Source: Candidatus Villigracilis proximus (GTDB lineage Bacteria > Chloroflexota > Anaerolineae > Anaerolineales > Villigracilaceae). Taken from it: a stretch of DNA of 64,000 nucleotides. The notes beneath the pieces were generated by a model. The model did no database searches. It was not told the DNA's origin and was given only the letters and a program-made list of their open reading frames with translations. Each line of letters starts with the position of its first letter. Positions within the stretch are counted from its first letter, which is position 1. The stretch spans positions 124,001-188,000 of the forward strand of contig JADKBB010000002.1 in NCBI GenBank assembly GCA_016715195.1, given 5' to 3'. The translations under genes were made by a program, and so were the position numbers. This document shows positions 53,846 through 62,243 of this stretch, piece by piece.

Positions 53846-54268
53846 CTACCGTGAGTATTTCTTTGTCTTTATTTTTGGAGGGGGCGCATCGGTGGGACCG
53901 TATCGGTCTGGGCCGGTGAAGCGGTAGACCAATGCGTAGACCAGTGAAATGATACCGCCGAGAAAGATCATAAAAATAATGCTGGCGGTTGCGATGGCGT
54001 AAAAGTTTTTTACGGCAAGGATAGGGCCAAAAACGATCATGAGCCCGTCTGATTTGTAGAAGAGGTCAGGCAGGCTGGGGGTTCCCATTAATTGATAAGG
54101 GAAAGGCCAGTCGTTATTCACCCCGTATTTGATCGTCTCGAATCCGGCGGCGATTGAAATGGCTGGGATGAGCAGCATCATAAAACATCCAATGCCGCGC
54201 CAGATTGCGTGCGGACCATCGGTTTTTGGGGCGGTTCTTATTCTTGATGAACTTCTGTACTTGCCCAT
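53846..54268 (-). CDS. Small membrane protein within Mo-hydroxylase operon
   Basis: A 140-residue protein with two or three hydrophobic helices: GIGCFMMLLIPAISIAAGFE, MIVFGPILAVKNFYAIATA and IIFMIFLGGIISLVYALVY, and basic tails at both ends. Not recognised as a known family. It lies between the large subunit and the fused FAD/2Fe-2S subunit with only 6 and 10 bases of spacing, so it is surely co-transcribed. It could anchor the enzyme to the membrane; this is a guess. Confidence 0.65.
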   Translation of the reverse strand: MGKYRSSSRIRTAPKTDGPHAIWRGIGCFMMLLIPAISIAAGFETIKYGVNNDWPFPYQLMGTPSLPDLFYKSDGLMIVFGPILAVKNFYAIATASIIFMIFLGGIISLVYALVYRFTGPDRYGPTDAPPPKIKTKKYSR

Positions 54269-54278
54269 GCGTTACCTC

Positions 54279-55697
54279 TTAAGTTTTTATTTGGCTTGCG
54301 TCTTCAATGGCTTTTACGATCTTATAGTAGCCTGTGCAGCGGCAGAGATTTCCAGTGATGGCTTGCTCGATCTCATTATGTGTGGGTTTGGATTTTTCTT
54401 CCATTAATTTTGCGCCAGACATGAGAAAGCCTGGGGTGCAATATCCACATTGGACGGCGATGTGTTTTACAAAAGCTTCCTGCACGGGGTGCAGGTCTTC
54501 GCCATCAGCGAGTCCTTCAATGGTTGTGATCTGCGCTCCATGCGCGCGCGGCGCAGGGACAAGGCACGACATGATTGCTTTGCCGTCCATGAACACAGTA
54601 CATGCACCGCATTCACCTTCGGCGCAGCCTTCTTTTGTGCCTGTGAGCATGCCCTCTTCGCGTAACAGACGTAACAGGGTTTTGTTATGTCCGCTGGTGA
54701 AAGAATAGCTCTGCCCGTTAATAGTGGTTTCGATCGGGGAGGAGGGAAAGTCACTTGTGATCTGTGGTCTATGATCTGCGGTCTCTTTTGTCTGTAACAG
54801 AACCGGCTTCTTTGGCATTCCATCCTGTTCGGTTTCATTGAGGAGCGAGGTGAGAGCGCGGGCGGTGATGACTTTGACCATTTCAAGGCGGTAGGCTGCG
54901 GAACCGCGTACATCGTCAATCGGATGCGCGGCTTGCATGGCGAGTTCTGCGGCCTGGGCGATATTTTTCTTATTGAGTTTTTTCTGTGCGAGGAATTTTT
55001 CCGCTTCTTCTGCGTGACCGATGACCGGGGTGACGGCTCCCAGAGTGATGACTGCCGATTTGACGGTATCCTCTTTCAGATTAAGAATGATCGCGACATT
55101 GACGAGCGAAATTGCCTGGGCGCGGCGTAAAGCCAGTTTGATGAAGGTTCCACGCTGGGATTTCTTCATGGCTGGGAAGGAAATATCGACCAGCATTTCA
55201 TCGGCTTGCATCACCGATCTGCGGACGCCGGTATAAAATTCATTTAATGGGACGGTTCGTTCGCCGCGTGTGGAGAGCAGGGTCACACTTGCGTCGAGTG
55301 CCATCAACGGAGTGATCGTGTCGTTGGCGGGCGAGGCGGTGATCAGATTACCCGCGATGGTGCCACGGTTGCGGATCTGCGGTGCGCCGACTTCCCAAGC
55401 CGCGCGTGCCAGTGGATAGGCGCTTTTGCGGATGAGCTTGGATGCGGCGCAGTCGTTGTGAGTGACAAGGGGGCCAAGATGAATGATATTGTCTTCATCA
55501 ATTGTGATCTGATCAAGAGTTGGGATGCGCGAAACGTCGATCAGAGTTTCAATTCCTTTACGGACGCCGCGTTCGAGTTCGAGGATGAGGTCTGTGCCGC
55601 CAGCCACGATGCGGGCGTGTTCTTTCTTTTCCCCTAATGTTTTTATAACCTCGTCTATGGATGTTGCATTGATATAGTTTTGCCACATAGGATACAT
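54279..55697 (-). CDS. Fused FAD-binding and 2Fe-2S subunit of Mo hydroxylase
   Basis: A 472-residue fusion. Residues 1-290 form the CoxM/XdhB-type FAD domain (ARIVAGGTDLILELERG, RGTIAGNLITASPAND). Residues of about 318-472 form the CoxS-type ferredoxin with a plant-type 2Fe-2S site (CAEGECGACTVF...SC) and a second cluster in CGYCTPGFLMSG...CRCTGY. In most bacteria these are separate subunits, and in eukaryotic xanthine dehydrogenase the order is 2Fe-2S before FAD. The order here, FAD then 2Fe-2S, is seen in some bacterial enzymes. A hairpin immediately precedes the start. Confidence 0.87.
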   Translation of the reverse strand: MYPMWQNYINATSIDEVIKTLGEKKEHARIVAGGTDLILELERGVRKGIETLIDVSRIPTLDQITIDEDNIIHLGPLVTHNDCAASKLIRKSAYPLARAAWEVGAPQIRNRGTIAGNLITASPANDTITPLMALDASVTLLSTRGERTVPLNEFYTGVRRSVMQADEMLVDISFPAMKKSQRGTFIKLALRRAQAISLVNVAIILNLKEDTVKSAVITLGAVTPVIGHAEEAEKFLAQKKLNKKNIAQAAELAMQAAHPIDDVRGSAAYRLEMVKVITARALTSLLNETEQDGMPKKPVLLQTKETADHRPQITSDFPSSPIETTINGQSYSFTSGHNKTLLRLLREEGMLTGTKEGCAEGECGACTVFMDGKAIMSCLVPAPRAHGAQITTIEGLADGEDLHPVQEAFVKHIAVQCGYCTPGFLMSGAKLMEEKSKPTHNEIEQAITGNLCRCTGYYKIVKAIEDASQIKT

Positions 55698-55698
55698 A

Positions 55699-55731
55699 AA
55701 ACCCTAAAGGTCTTTAAGGCCTTTAGGGTTT
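55699..55731 (-). terminator. Hairpin upstream of the fused Mo-hydroxylase subunit
   Basis: A perfect 12-bp stem (55699-55710 with 55720-55731) and nine-base loop. It lies 6 bases after the stop of the 55738 gene and abuts the next gene's start. On the minus strand the stem ends in TTTT, so it probably terminates the upstream transcript. Confidence 0.55.
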
Positions 55732-55737
55732 TTCATT

Positions 55738-56262
55738 TTATTGTCCGCTTCCGGTAACAACTTCGGAGCGGCGCTCAAAAGTTTCCACAGCAAGACGGGC
55801 AAGGGTGGTCAGGTTGCGAATGGCGGCGGGCAGGGCGGTTTCGTCGCTGATGCTGGCTTCTACATTGTCAAGCGCGCTGCCGACTTGATCGCCGAGGGTA
55901 AAGAATGCAACATCGAACTGATAGATCGCTTCGAGTTCCTTTTCGTTGATCTTCACGGCATCGAACAAGCCGGAATATCCGCGTGCGGCTGTGGTGATCT
56001 TGTCAATAAAAGTGCGCAAAGCGAGTGCGGCCTTTTCCATATCATCGACATATTTGATCATGCCATTGTTGACAAGCTCAACCTGTAGGTTGGATGCGCG
56101 CCCCCAATATTCTTCAAAGCGGCGCGCTACTGTTTCACGCAGAACTTTGTCTGCGTCGCGGCGGTTTTGTCTTTCAATGTAGCCGCTGAAACCGGGAATG
56201 TACGAAAGTAGTTTTTTGAACGGGTCGATCTGTCCACTTACTTTTTCAAAAAAATCACTCAT
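55738..56262 (-). CDS. Hypothetical helical protein
   Basis: A 174-residue protein, mostly predicted helix, with no recognised family. Segments such as FEEYWGRASNLQVELVNNG and DDMEKAALALRTFIDKITTAARGYSGLFDAVKINE suggest a coiled or bundle structure. GGAGG before the ATG supports the start. It is divergent from the aldolase gene. No signal peptide or membrane helix is visible. Confidence 0.6.
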   Translation of the reverse strand: MSDFFEKVSGQIDPFKKLLSYIPGFSGYIERQNRRDADKVLRETVARRFEEYWGRASNLQVELVNNGMIKYVDDMEKAALALRTFIDKITTAARGYSGLFDAVKINEKELEAIYQFDVAFFTLGDQVGSALDNVEASISDETALPAAIRNLTTLARLAVETFERRSEVVTGSGQ

Positions 56263-56375
56263 GTGAGCCTCCTGTCATAATATACGTGTGTTTGTCCAAA
56301 TCGTCTCATGATGTTCATATTATATCGTTTAATTCCAGTTATAATGAGGTTATCATTATTTCTCAGGAGCTTACA

Positions 56376-57794
56376 ATGTCAGATCAGATTCAAGAATTAC
56401 TTAACCTCGTTGACAACAGTTTATCTGTTGACGGTGCAACCGTGAAAGTGCTGGATGCGGCGAAATTCAGAAAGAACATCGGAAAATTGGTGGAACGTTC
56501 TGCAACCGCTTCAGACTCATCCGCTGGCTGGTCCCGTTACCTTATCCGTGCCGCCGCTTTGGAATTGGGCGTGTACGCCGCATCCATTCATGAGCTTTAT
56601 CTTGCCCGTGGACGCGGTGAAGTACCCATGACCTTTACCACACCCGCTTTCAACTTGCGCGCCTTGTCCTTTCATGCGGCAAGCGCCATGTTTCGTGCGG
56701 CGAATAAGATCAATGGCGGCGCGTTCATCTTTGAACTCGCACGCTCGGAGATGAGCTACACTGCGCAGCGTCCTTCTGAATATGCGACCAATATTCTGGC
56801 CGCTGCTGTGGCTGAAGGATTTGTCGGGCCGGTCTTCATTCAAGGCGATCACTTTCAGGTTTCTGCCAAAAAGTATGCAACCGATGCACAGGCTGAATTG
56901 CAGGCCGTGCGTGACTTGTCCATCGAAGCCATGGCTGCGGGTTTCTACAACATTGATGTGGATACATCCACGCTTGTAGACATTCATTTGCCGACTGTTG
57001 CTGAACAGCAGGCATTGAATTGCAAATTGTCTTCAGAATTGTCCGCGTTTATTCGCGAAAATGAACCGGCTGGTGTGACCATTTCCATCGGCGGTGAGAT
57101 CGGTGAAGTGGGTACTGTCAACTCTACTGAGCCGGAATTGCGCGCTTATATGGACGGCTACAATGCCGAAATGAAGAAACTTGCTCCAGGCAAGCCCGGC
57201 TTGAGCAAGATCAGCGTGCTGACAGGCACTTCGCATGGCGGCACCGTTCTCGCGGATGGTTCACTCGCCGAAGTGACCATTGCCTTTGATGTGCTGCGTG
57301 ACCTGAGCCGTGTTGCCCGCAGTGAATATGGCATGGGCGGCACTGTACAGCACGGCGCTTCCACCGTGGCCGAGGAAAACTTCAACAAGTTCGTACAGAA
57401 CGAAGCGATTGAAGTACATCTTGCCACCAACTTCACCACCATGTTCTTCGATAATGTCCCGGCTGATTTCAAAAAAGAAATGTATGCGTGGCTGGATGTC
57501 AACTCAGCGGGTGATCGCAAGCCCGGCATGACCGATGAGCAGTTCTATTACAAGACGCGCAAGAATGCGGTAGGTCCTTTCAAAGCAAAATCCTATGCTC
57601 TCCCTGAAGAAGCCAAAGCCAAATTGATTTCTGCGTGGGAAGCACAATTTGACATGCTCTTTAATTTGCTGGGCGTGAAAGATACAAAAGAATATGTGAC
57701 GAAATACATCACTTCGGCCAAGGTTGCCCCCAAACTTGCAGACTATGTCAAGGCTGATGTTGCTGCTGAAGATGTCAGCGACCTCGCGGATTAA
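56376..57794 (+). CDS. Class II fructose-bisphosphate aldolase, long form
   Basis: A 472-residue zinc-dependent aldolase-like enzyme of glycolysis and gluconeogenesis. Candidate metal-ligand motifs are VFIQGDHFQ (about 153-161), ISIGGEIGEVG, LTGTSHGG and TVQHGAST; these match the usual His and Glu positions of class II aldolases. It is about 120 residues longer than typical members, with extra N-terminal and C-terminal segments. AGGAG seven bases upstream makes ATG 56376 the start; the in-frame start at 56286 lacks a ribosome-binding site. Whether it acts on fructose- or a different sugar-bisphosphate is unproven. Confidence 0.82.
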   Translation: MSDQIQELLNLVDNSLSVDGATVKVLDAAKFRKNIGKLVERSATASDSSAGWSRYLIRAAALELGVYAASIHELYLARGRGEVPMTFTTPAFNLRALSFHAASAMFRAANKINGGAFIFELARSEMSYTAQRPSEYATNILAAAVAEGFVGPVFIQGDHFQVSAKKYATDAQAELQAVRDLSIEAMAAGFYNIDVDTSTLVDIHLPTVAEQQALNCKLSSELSAFIRENEPAGVTISIGGEIGEVGTVNSTEPELRAYMDGYNAEMKKLAPGKPGLSKISVLTGTSHGGTVLADGSLAEVTIAFDVLRDLSRVARSEYGMGGTVQHGASTVAEENFNKFVQNEAIEVHLATNFTTMFFDNVPADFKKEMYAWLDVNSAGDRKPGMTDEQFYYKTRKNAVGPFKAKSYALPEEAKAKLISAWEAQFDMLFNLLGVKDTKEYVTKYITSAKVAPKLADYVKADVAAEDVSDLAD

Positions 57795-57847
57795 TGATTA
57801 AAAAGGTGAAGGGTATGGCAGTTTTCCTTCGTCAGTTGTAGATCAAA

Positions 57848-58345
57848 ATGCCTCAATCCGATCAAGGCAGTACGAAAGACAGATACAAACTCATTCCCCG
57901 CACGGCGATTTTTGTCCGTCGCGGGGATGAGTATTTATTAATGAAAGGCGCGCCTACAAAAAGATTATGGGCTGGCAAATACAATGGCATTGGTGGTCAC
58001 GTGGAGCGCGGCGAGGATTTGCTTTCTTCTGCTCGGCGTGAGTTGCTTGAAGAAACCGGTCTCACGGCAGATTTGTGGTTGTGCGGCACGGTTTTGGTGG
58101 ATGCAGGGGAGACGGGGATCTGTCTGTTTTTGTTTTGTGGAGAAAATGCGCGGGGGGAGATCAAAGCCAGTGAGGAGGGAGCAGCTGAATGGTTAAAGAA
58201 AGATGCGGTTCTTCATCTTCCAATGGTTGAAGATCTGCCCATTCTGCTTGAACGAATCCATAACATGCAGCGCGGCGACCTGCCTTTTGCGGCGCGTTCT
58301 TATTATGACGCAGAGGATAAATTAGTAGTAGTCTTTGGAAAGTAA
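57848..58345 (+). CDS. NUDIX hydrolase
   Basis: A 165-residue NUDIX protein. The complete NUDIX box GHVERGEDLLSSARRELLEETGL (shown here as GHVERGEDLL then ARRELLEETGL) fits GX5EX7REUXEEXGU. The start FVRRGDEYLLMKGAPTKRLWAGKYNGIGG resembles 8-oxo-dGTP diphosphatases of the MutT group, but specificity is not shown. The gene follows the aldolase by 53 bases and is convergent with the lipoprotein gene five bases downstream. Confidence 0.85.
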   Translation: MPQSDQGSTKDRYKLIPRTAIFVRRGDEYLLMKGAPTKRLWAGKYNGIGGHVERGEDLLSSARRELLEETGLTADLWLCGTVLVDAGETGICLFLFCGENARGEIKASEEGAAEWLKKDAVLHLPMVEDLPILLERIHNMQRGDLPFAARSYYDAEDKLVVVFGK

Positions 58346-58350
58346 ATATT

Positions 58351-59145
58351 TTATGGGATGTTGTAGCTTTGCAGTTCGGTAATTGCGGAAAAAACTTCGC
58401 CGCTAAAATCGCCGTTTTCAACTGACTTAACATACCCAATACCGGGGGCGTACCAGGTGATCGTTGTTCCATTAAATTTTATCGGAACTTCATTTCCCGC
58501 AAAAACTGAAACGATATCAACTGTTGAGTTGGATTGGATCTTGATCGCTTCAAATGTGCCTGCCGGCACGGTGACAGTTTCACTACCGATTTCCTGCATC
58601 ATAACCGAGTAGGTTCCGTGCGCTGGTGACAGTGGATCGCCGAGCATGGCGATTGTGCCTTGCAGTGCAAGGCTATATTGCCATTGCATGTTTGCTGTGA
58701 GCTCTTTGGGCAGGCTGATTCCCAGTACATTTGATGTATTTAAGTTGGCGGTCATTTCCTGAATTGAGATGCCCGCCGCGCTGCCGCCGCCGAGTTGGAG
58801 TGCTTTGATTCCATCAGGTTGACATGCCCATTCCTGGGTGCGGGTGTGGTCTGTAAATTGTGAAGTGAGCGTAAAACCATCAGCACGGATTTCTGTGATC
58901 GAGTTTGTGTAATTGAATGAACCGTTCGGACCGCCGGTGCTGGTGTATACCCATGCGGCGTTTTGCACGGCGGGGTAGAGTGCGTTTTCGCAGATTCCAT
59001 TTGATGCAGCGGATGTGTCTGAATTGGAACCTTGAAGCGTGGGAAAAACAACGGCTGGGCTATTCTCACTTCCTGAGCCGCAGGCCGCGATGCTTAATGA
59101 AAAAATAATAAAAATAATAATTGCAGGTCGAAACTTGAATAGCAT
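58351..59145 (-). CDS. Secreted lipoprotein of unknown function
   Basis: A 264-residue lipoprotein: hydrophobic leader PAIIIFIIFSLSIAAC with a lipobox LSIAAC, then a Gly/Ser linker. The body has a beta-rich pattern (AAWVYTSTGGPNGSFNYTNSITEIR, ITWYAPGIGYVKSVENGDFSGEV), which resembles periplasmic or secreted lipoproteins in Chloroflexota. ATG at 59145 (MLFKFRP) has GGAG nine bases upstream; an earlier in-frame start would give a poor signal peptide. Function unknown. Confidence 0.72.
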   Translation of the reverse strand: MLFKFRPAIIIFIIFSLSIAACGSGSENSPAVVFPTLQGSNSDTSAASNGICENALYPAVQNAAWVYTSTGGPNGSFNYTNSITEIRADGFTLTSQFTDHTRTQEWACQPDGIKALQLGGGSAAGISIQEMTANLNTSNVLGISLPKELTANMQWQYSLALQGTIAMLGDPLSPAHGTYSVMMQEIGSETVTVPAGTFEAIKIQSNSTVDIVSVFAGNEVPIKFNGTTITWYAPGIGYVKSVENGDFSGEVFSAITELQSYNIP

Positions 59146-59204
59146 GTTGTTCTCCATAAAATAATATGCCTGATGCTTTTTGCATCTGACAATGAGCGGC
59201 ATTA

Positions 59205-59954
59205 TTAATTTAATGGCTGCCACTTTAACAAAGACATGGTGAAAGTGCTGCCTTTCCCCGGTTCGCTTTCCACATCCAGCGAGCCTTTATGCTGTTGAAT
59301 AACCTGACGTGTGATCGAAAGCCCGATGCCAAGTCCGCCGTATAGTTCATCGCCGTTTTTGTCCACATGGAAGAAGCGGTCAAAAATGCGTGGAAGAATA
59401 TCCGGCGCGATTCCAATTCCATGATCTTCCACGGTAATCAGCACACGGTCTGCCTGGGTTGTTAAGCGGATTTCAACCATGCCGTTTGGCGGGCTATATT
59501 TTATGGCGTTGTCCACGAGCGCAGTCAGCGCGCGTTCCAAAGAACGCGCATCGCCTTTGGCATCGGGTATGTTGTGATCTATCTTAACCTGTACAGTTAC
59601 ATGCCGTGTCTCTGCCTTACCCTCATATTTTCTAACAACAACTTCCGCGATCTTCACCATATTGACAGCATCGAACTCAGGCAGCACCAGCTCGATCTCT
59701 TGCAGAAAAAGAATATCATTCACCAGTGTAGTGATCTGGTCAATGTTGCGCGCAATCGTATTTATCTTGGAATCAAGGTCTTCGCCGGTCACCATTCCCT
59801 TTTGAAGAACCTGTAAATATCCGCCTGCCACCATCAATGGCGTGCGCAGCTCATGCGCCACATTGGTCAGAAATTCGCGGCGGGCCAGGTCCCTGTTCCG
59901 CGAGTCTTTGATAGGCATCTGCCAATTCTGAAGCACGCAAACGCAGATCTTCAA
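59205..59954 (-). CDS. Histidine kinase part of a frameshifted sensor
   Basis: The frame encodes the HisKA and HATPase domains of a sensor kinase: the phospho-acceptor His in FLTNVAHELRTPLM, then VDNAIKYSPPNGMVEI (N box), VEDHGIGIAPDILPRIFDRF (G1/F) and GGLGIGLSITRQVI (G2). It has no own sensory domain because the N-terminal part lies in a different frame at 59851-60381. True in-frame coding starts near 59893; the start codon at 59954 is in an out-of-frame shadow. Removing one C from the CCC at 59891-59893 (plus strand) joins the two into one protein reading LAEQDLARREF. Either a real frameshift or a sequencing error. Confidence 0.75.
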   Translation of the reverse strand: MKICVCVLQNWQMPIKDSRNRDLARREFLTNVAHELRTPLMVAGGYLQVLQKGMVTGEDLDSKINTIARNIDQITTLVNDILFLQEIELVLPEFDAVNMVKIAEVVVRKYEGKAETRHVTVQVKIDHNIPDAKGDARSLERALTALVDNAIKYSPPNGMVEIRLTTQADRVLITVEDHGIGIAPDILPRIFDRFFHVDKNGDELYGGLGIGLSITRQVIQQHKGSLDVESEPGKGSTFTMSLLKWQPLN

Positions 59955-60381
59955 TCGCCATTTGATCGTTTTGCCTGAGCCGGTTGCTGATCTCGCTTAC
60001 CATTGCCATTGCGATCGAAGGACTGCGTTTTAGCACACGATTGAATCCATCTTTATCGAGTTCAAGCACGATCACATTGGTCTTTGAACGAACTGTTGCC
60101 GCGCGCGGCGCGTTATGGATCAACGCCATCTCTCCGAAAAAATCACCAGCGGTTAATGATTTCAGCAAACGGGTTTCTGAATTATTGATGGTCTTTGTAA
60201 CTTCAAAATCCCCTTCAAGGATCATATAGAAAACATACTCAACCTCATTTTCACGGCATATCACAGTTTGCGGCGGATATGTCTTAATGCGGCTGTTCAT
60301 AATAATTTCCTGAACTTCTTCGGGTTTGATCCCGGGGAAAGCGCGAGGAATGATTTTTGCGGGGGTGCGTATGGTTGTCAT
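59851..60381 (-). CDS. Cyclic-nucleotide-binding part of a frameshifted sensor
   Basis: A cNMP-binding domain (CRP-like, about 10-130) with VEYVFYMILEGDFEV, the phosphate-binding cassette LTAGDFFGEMALIHNAPRAATVRS, and LELDKDGFNRVL. A helical linker RLRQNDQMAIEDLRLRASELADAYQRLAEQ continues past residue 150 and would lead into the kinase at 59205, but the frame changes and it ends in an unrelated tail. Together they form a cAMP- or cGMP-responsive histidine kinase in other bacteria of this kind. The frameshift is at the C-run 59891-59893. Confidence 0.75.
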   Translation of the reverse strand: MTTIRTPAKIIPRAFPGIKPEEVQEIIMNSRIKTYPPQTVICRENEVEYVFYMILEGDFEVTKTINNSETRLLKSLTAGDFFGEMALIHNAPRAATVRSKTNVIVLELDKDGFNRVLKRSPSIAMAMVSEISNRLRQNDQMAIEDLRLRASELADAYQRLAEQGPGPPRISDQCGA

Positions 60382-60429
60382 AATATTTCTTCAATTCTAT
60401 CATGCCAAAAAAAATCAGTTTTCACCCAT

Positions 60430-60459
60430 TTGGGCTATTCCCGAATTTTGCTCTATAAT
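60430..60459 (+). promoter_or_regulatory. Candidate promoter for the phosphoesterase gene
   Basis: TATAAT at 60454-60459 with TTGGGC at 60430-60435 (18-base spacer). The leader would be about 15-20 bases with AAAGGA as ribosome-binding site. The -35 is only a partial match. Confidence 0.4.
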
Positions 60460-60479
60460 CTGAAAAAAGGATTCAACTC

Positions 60480-61502
60480 ATGATTAAATTTACATTGCGC
60501 TTTCTGGTGATACGTGTCCTGTGGATGACAACCCTCGTTTCTTTCTTAACTCAGGCCTGTCAGCCCGCTTTGACATTATCCACACCCGAGCCTGTTTTAC
60601 CCAGTTCCACGCTTCAACCTCTTTCAACGCCCACACCTGACCCAACATCCACGCTGGTTGCAACCCCCACGCCCATTCCACTGGTACCGGATTTTTCCCA
60701 TATTGTGATCATCATCTTTGAGAACAAGGAATACGGCTCAGTTATCGGGAATGGCTCCATGGCCTACTTTAATTTGCTTGCCAGCTCCTATACACTGCTC
60801 AATCAACATTACACCCCGGCACATCCCAGCCTGCCTAATTATATTTCCCTGATCGGCGGCGACACTTTCGGTATCACGGATAATTGCGATTACTCAGATT
60901 GTTATATCAATGCGCCCAGTCTGCCCGACCTGATCGAAGCCAGTGGACGTACCTGGAAGACCTATCAAGATGATATGCCGGAACCGTGTTTTACAGGGAA
61001 TACCCTGCGCTATGTCCGCAAGCATAATCCGTTTATTTTCTTTGATCCCATCCGCACAGATACAGAACGCTGTCAGCGCAGTATCGTCCCGCTTACTCAA
61101 ATGGATGTAGACCTTGCCGCGAATGACTTGCCTAATTTTATTTTCATCACGCCCGATATTTGCTACTCCGCCCATGATTGCACCCTTGATCTGGCCGACG
61201 GCTGGTTAAAGGAGCAAATGGATAAACTCTATCCGGCGCTTGAGTCCACTGGCGAGCCTTATCTCATCATCCTCACCTGGGACGAAGGTCAAGGCAATCA
61301 CTCCTGTTGCGGCCTCCCCGAACTCGCCGGTGGACGTGTCGCCACGGTTTTTATCTCTCCTCAAGTCAGGGAAAATTTTCAAGATAACACTCCCTATTCG
61401 CATTATTCCATCTTGAAAACAATATCCGAAGCATGGGGGCTGCCATATCTCGGTCACGCCGCAGATGCAGAGACCACACTCATTACCGCCCCGTGGAAGT
61501 AA
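60480..61502 (+). CDS. Phosphoesterase/acid-phosphatase-like lipoprotein
   Basis: A 340-residue protein of the phosphoesterase family (PF04185-like, with phospholipase C and acid phosphatases). The lipobox-like SFLTQAC is followed by a Pro/Thr-rich linker and then HIVIIIFENKEYGSVIG, HYTPAHPSLPNYISLIGGDTFGITDN, FIFITPDICYSAHDC and ILTWDEGQG, which cover the metal-binding and catalytic positions. Exported to the cell surface. Substrate could be a phospholipid or phosphomonoester; not determined. The promoter is listed separately. Confidence 0.8.
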   Translation: MIKFTLRFLVIRVLWMTTLVSFLTQACQPALTLSTPEPVLPSSTLQPLSTPTPDPTSTLVATPTPIPLVPDFSHIVIIIFENKEYGSVIGNGSMAYFNLLASSYTLLNQHYTPAHPSLPNYISLIGGDTFGITDNCDYSDCYINAPSLPDLIEASGRTWKTYQDDMPEPCFTGNTLRYVRKHNPFIFFDPIRTDTERCQRSIVPLTQMDVDLAANDLPNFIFITPDICYSAHDCTLDLADGWLKEQMDKLYPALESTGEPYLIILTWDEGQGNHSCCGLPELAGGRVATVFISPQVRENFQDNTPYSHYSILKTISEAWGLPYLGHAADAETTLITAPWK

Positions 61503-61568
61503 TTAACTTAACCGCGCGCTGAAGTGAGAGTCTCTTGTGCTGCTGACTGTTGGTAGAGAGAAAAAAAA

Positions 61569-61790
61569 TTAAATCTCTATACTGTTTAGCAAAGCCTTCA
61601 AAGCCAGTAATTCTTCCTTCGACAAAGTGACGCCCTTGCCCATCTTCTCATGATCCGCTGACCAATCCCGGATGTCATACTTTGCATCCCGGTCATTCCA
61701 ACTGATCAAGTTGACTTCCTTCGCCCAACCCGAAGCAGACTTGGATAACTCGCCGATCTTTTTTACAATTTCATATTTGATCTCAGACAT
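61569..61790 (-). CDS. YdbC/PC4-family ssDNA-binding protein
   Basis: A 73-residue protein of the YdbC/PC4 type (transcriptional coactivator p15 fold). The segment IKYEIVKKIGELSKSASGWAKEVNLISWNDRDAKYDIRDW followed by the terminal helix LSKEELLALKALL matches the family closely (given as shorter parts: SGWAKEVNLISWND and YDIRDWSADHEKMGKG). PC4 proteins bind single-stranded DNA. Function in bacteria is poorly defined. It is in the same orientation as the next small gene. Confidence 0.75.
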   Translation of the reverse strand: MSEIKYEIVKKIGELSKSASGWAKEVNLISWNDRDAKYDIRDWSADHEKMGKGVTLSKEELLALKALLNSIEI

Positions 61791-61829
61791 GGTTTGGGTC
61801 TCCTATTTACACAAGATAATAAACGATCT

Positions 61830-62123
61830 TTATTTGACACTTCCCAGCTTCGCATATTTCCTGAGAATGTGACTCATCCCCTTGGTTGAAACTTCCCGCA
61901 GGACACTTAATCCGGTTTCCTCTTTTATATATTGACTGATCGCCGGGTTCACCACTGTGTCGCGCAGTTCGTCGCATAATTGATCGTAGCGCCGCCGCCA
62001 ATCTGGATTGTGTTCAATGGCCATGCACACATCCAGAATTACATCCTCGCCGTATGGTTTGGGCATGATCGCAAGTACTTCCTGCACAAGGATCTTCACC
62101 CCTTGGTTTCTATTTACGGGCAT
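61830..62123 (-). CDS. Small hypothetical helical protein
   Basis: A 97-residue protein with predicted helices (KILVQEVLAIMPKPYGEDVILDVCMAIEH, YDQLCDELRDTVVNPAISQYIKEET). Not recognised. It is followed by the YdbC-like gene on the same strand with about 40 bases between. No membrane helix or signal peptide. GGAG-like AAAGGAGAAT before the ATG supports the start. Confidence 0.6.
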   Translation of the reverse strand: MPVNRNQGVKILVQEVLAIMPKPYGEDVILDVCMAIEHNPDWRRRYDQLCDELRDTVVNPAISQYIKEETGLSVLREVSTKGMSHILRKYAKLGSVK

Positions 62124-62243
62124 GGCATATTCTCCTTTTAGTATTATTGTCCAGTATACCCGAGAGATTCCAGAAAAATATTCTGGGTCTTTTTCATAAT
62201 GATAGGTATAATCCCGCCATCTCTTTTACAAAGGTATTCCCTT

